Shown: positions 63,077 through 64,000 of the stretch, piece after piece
Position numbering within the stretch: position 1 is the first letter of the stretch
Layout: every line of letters begins with the position of its first letter
DNA from: Ohessyouella blattaphilus
Lineage (GTDB): Bacteria > Bacillota > Clostridia > Lachnospirales > Lachnospiraceae
Length of the DNA: 64,000 bases
NCBI RefSeq assembly: GCF_024721265.1
Contig: NZ_JAMXOC010000015.1
Coordinates: 1 to 64,000 of the forward strand
Direction of reading: 5' to 3'
Made by a program: the position numbers and the translations under genes
The notes under the pieces: generated by a model
What the model was told of the DNA's origin: nothing
Database searches by the model: none
The model's input: only the letters and a program-made list of their open reading frames with translations

Positions 63077-64000
63077 ATGAACGAACGAGTTAAGAGGTTA
63101 AGACAAGAAAGCTTAGACACTCAGGCCCACATTGATATGGCACGGGCTAAAAGCATGACGGCGACGTATGAAAAGTACGAAGGAAGCGTCTCGATTCCTG
63201 AGTTGCGAGCGCTAGTATTAAAAGAGTATTTTAGCACCAAGGAACTTTACCTAGGGGAAGGTGAATTAATCGTTGGGGAAAAGGGGGATGGACCTCAGGC
63301 AGCACCGACGTTTCCTGAGCTTTGCTGCCACACTAGCGAAGATATGCACGTGATGAACGACCGGGAACTGATTAATTTTAAGGTTAAGAACGCGGATTAC
63401 GCTTATCAGGAACAGGAGATTATCCCTTTCTGGGAAAAGCGTTCCATTCGCAAGAAAATTCTAAGCAATATGACGCCTGCTTGGAAGGACTGCTATGAAG
63501 CCGGCTTATTTACGGAGTTTATGGAGCAAAGAGGCCCAGGTCACACCGTGGGCTCAGCGAAGATATATGAAAAAGGTTTTCTCGATTATCAGGCTGATAT
63601 TGACGCAGCGATTGCCAATCTCGATTATCTAAATGATAAAGAAGCCTTAGACAAAAAATCAGAACTGCTAGGCATGCGCATTGCCTGTGAGGCGGTGATG
63701 ATTCTTGGAGAGCGTTACCGGGAGCTGGCGCTTACGATGGCCGCTAAGGAAACCGATGAAAAGCGGAAAGAGGAGCTTTTACAAATCGCGAAAAACTGTG
63801 AAGTAGTGCCGGCTCATAAGCCTCAAACGTATTGGCAAGCAATTCAGATGTACTGGTTTGTGCATCTCGGCGTTACTACCGAACTAAACCCCTGGGACGC
63901 TTATAGTCCGGGGCGTTTGGATCAGCACCTGATTCCCTTTTACAAGGAAGATGCAAAAGCCGGTCGCTTAGACGATGAGCAGGCCTTAGAGCTCTTAGAA
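63077..64000 (+). CDS. hypD: trans-4-hydroxy-L-proline dehydratase HypD (5' part, cut by window end)
   Basis: An open frame runs from ATG 63077 to the window end (308 codons, no stop). It matches HypD-type glycyl-radical dehydratases: ELIVGEKGD, CCHTSEDMHVMNDRELINF, FTEFMEQRGPGHTV, VVPAHKPQTYWQAIQMYWF by motif and VTTELNPWDAYSPGRLDQHL. HypD dehydrates hydroxyproline to pyrroline-5-carboxylate. The catalytic cysteine and C-terminal glycine loop lie beyond the window. AGGAGG lies ten bases upstream. Substrate assignment rests on likeness to remembered HypD sequence and on the proC neighbour. Confidence 0.93.
   Translation, partial: MNERVKRLRQESLDTQAHIDMARAKSMTATYEKYEGSVSIPELRALVLKEYFSTKELYLGEGELIVGEKGDGPQAAPTFPELCCHTSEDMHVMNDRELINFKVKNADYAYQEQEIIPFWEKRSIRKKILSNMTPAWKDCYEAGLFTEFMEQRGPGHTVGSAKIYEKGFLDYQADIDAAIANLDYLNDKEALDKKSELLGMRIACEAVMILGERYRELALTMAAKETDEKRKEELLQIAKNCEVVPAHKPQTYWQAIQMYWFVHLGVTTELNPWDAYSPGRLDQHLIPFYKEDAKAGRLDDEQALELLE

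Overview
The window comes from a low-to-mid GC, Gram-positive-type strict anaerobe of the Bacillota, almost certainly class Clostridia, living by amino-acid (Stickland-type) fermentation. The grounds are Firmicute-style ribosome binding sites, the gene order of the S10/spc/alpha ribosomal superoperon, a zinc-type adenylate kinase, SleB-like cell wall hydrolase and Tex genes, a complete selenocysteine system and a D-proline reductase operon. I cannot name the genus from sequence alone.

Layout. 1-53 is the 3' end of a group II intron cut by the window edge. 75-5146 holds a GNAT-GntR-UTRA fusion regulator, metF, a small zincin-like protein, a tyrosine phosphatase, a HAD phosphatase and an RlmI-like methyltransferase. 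5321-14706 is a selenium island: PHP protein, yedF, selD (itself a selenoprotein through an in-frame TGA), selA, selB, a LysR regulator, a cysteine desulfurase-like gene, a YedE-type membrane protein, TusA and a DUF3343 protein. 14749-22701 is the proline reductase region: a TetR gene and proline racemase on the minus strand, tRNA-Sec, then prdC, prdA, a small CBO2463-type gene, prdB (selenocysteine at an in-frame TGA), prdD and prdE. A TSUP transporter and a YcxB-like membrane protein follow on the minus strand.

25200-41676 is the ribosomal superoperon (rpsJ to rplQ with secY, adk, map, infA, rpmJ and rpoA), with a good promoter and structured leader before rpsJ and a second strong promoter before rpmJ. 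41782-55879 is mixed housekeeping: VOC and DUF1015 proteins, enolase, cell wall hydrolase, HAD phosphatase, uppP, an amino-acid ABC transporter, an SfsA-MutY fusion, hemerythrin, and a TetR/lipid-kinase/GDPD/PAP2 group. 55997-60576 carries tex, a YitT-family gene and a diguanylate cyclase. 60628-64000 carries a second TetR, proC and, divergently, a glycyl-radical activase plus the start of hypD (trans-4-hydroxy-L-proline dehydratase).

The genes fit one metabolic story. HypD converts hydroxyproline to pyrroline-5-carboxylate, ProC reduces it to L-proline, proline racemase makes D-proline, and the selenoenzyme PrdA/PrdB reduces D-proline to 5-aminovalerate. The selenium island and tRNA-Sec supply selenocysteine. 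Proline racemase and proC are each followed directly by one of two paralogous TetR genes.

The least explained material is non-coding: a covarying imperfect-palindrome repeat family between ribosomal genes, a 417-base multi-hairpin gap between rpmJ and rpsM, a cloverleaf-like palindromic element near 46 kb, a hairpin cascade between prdB and prdD, and a hairpin with a T tract near 24.3 kb.
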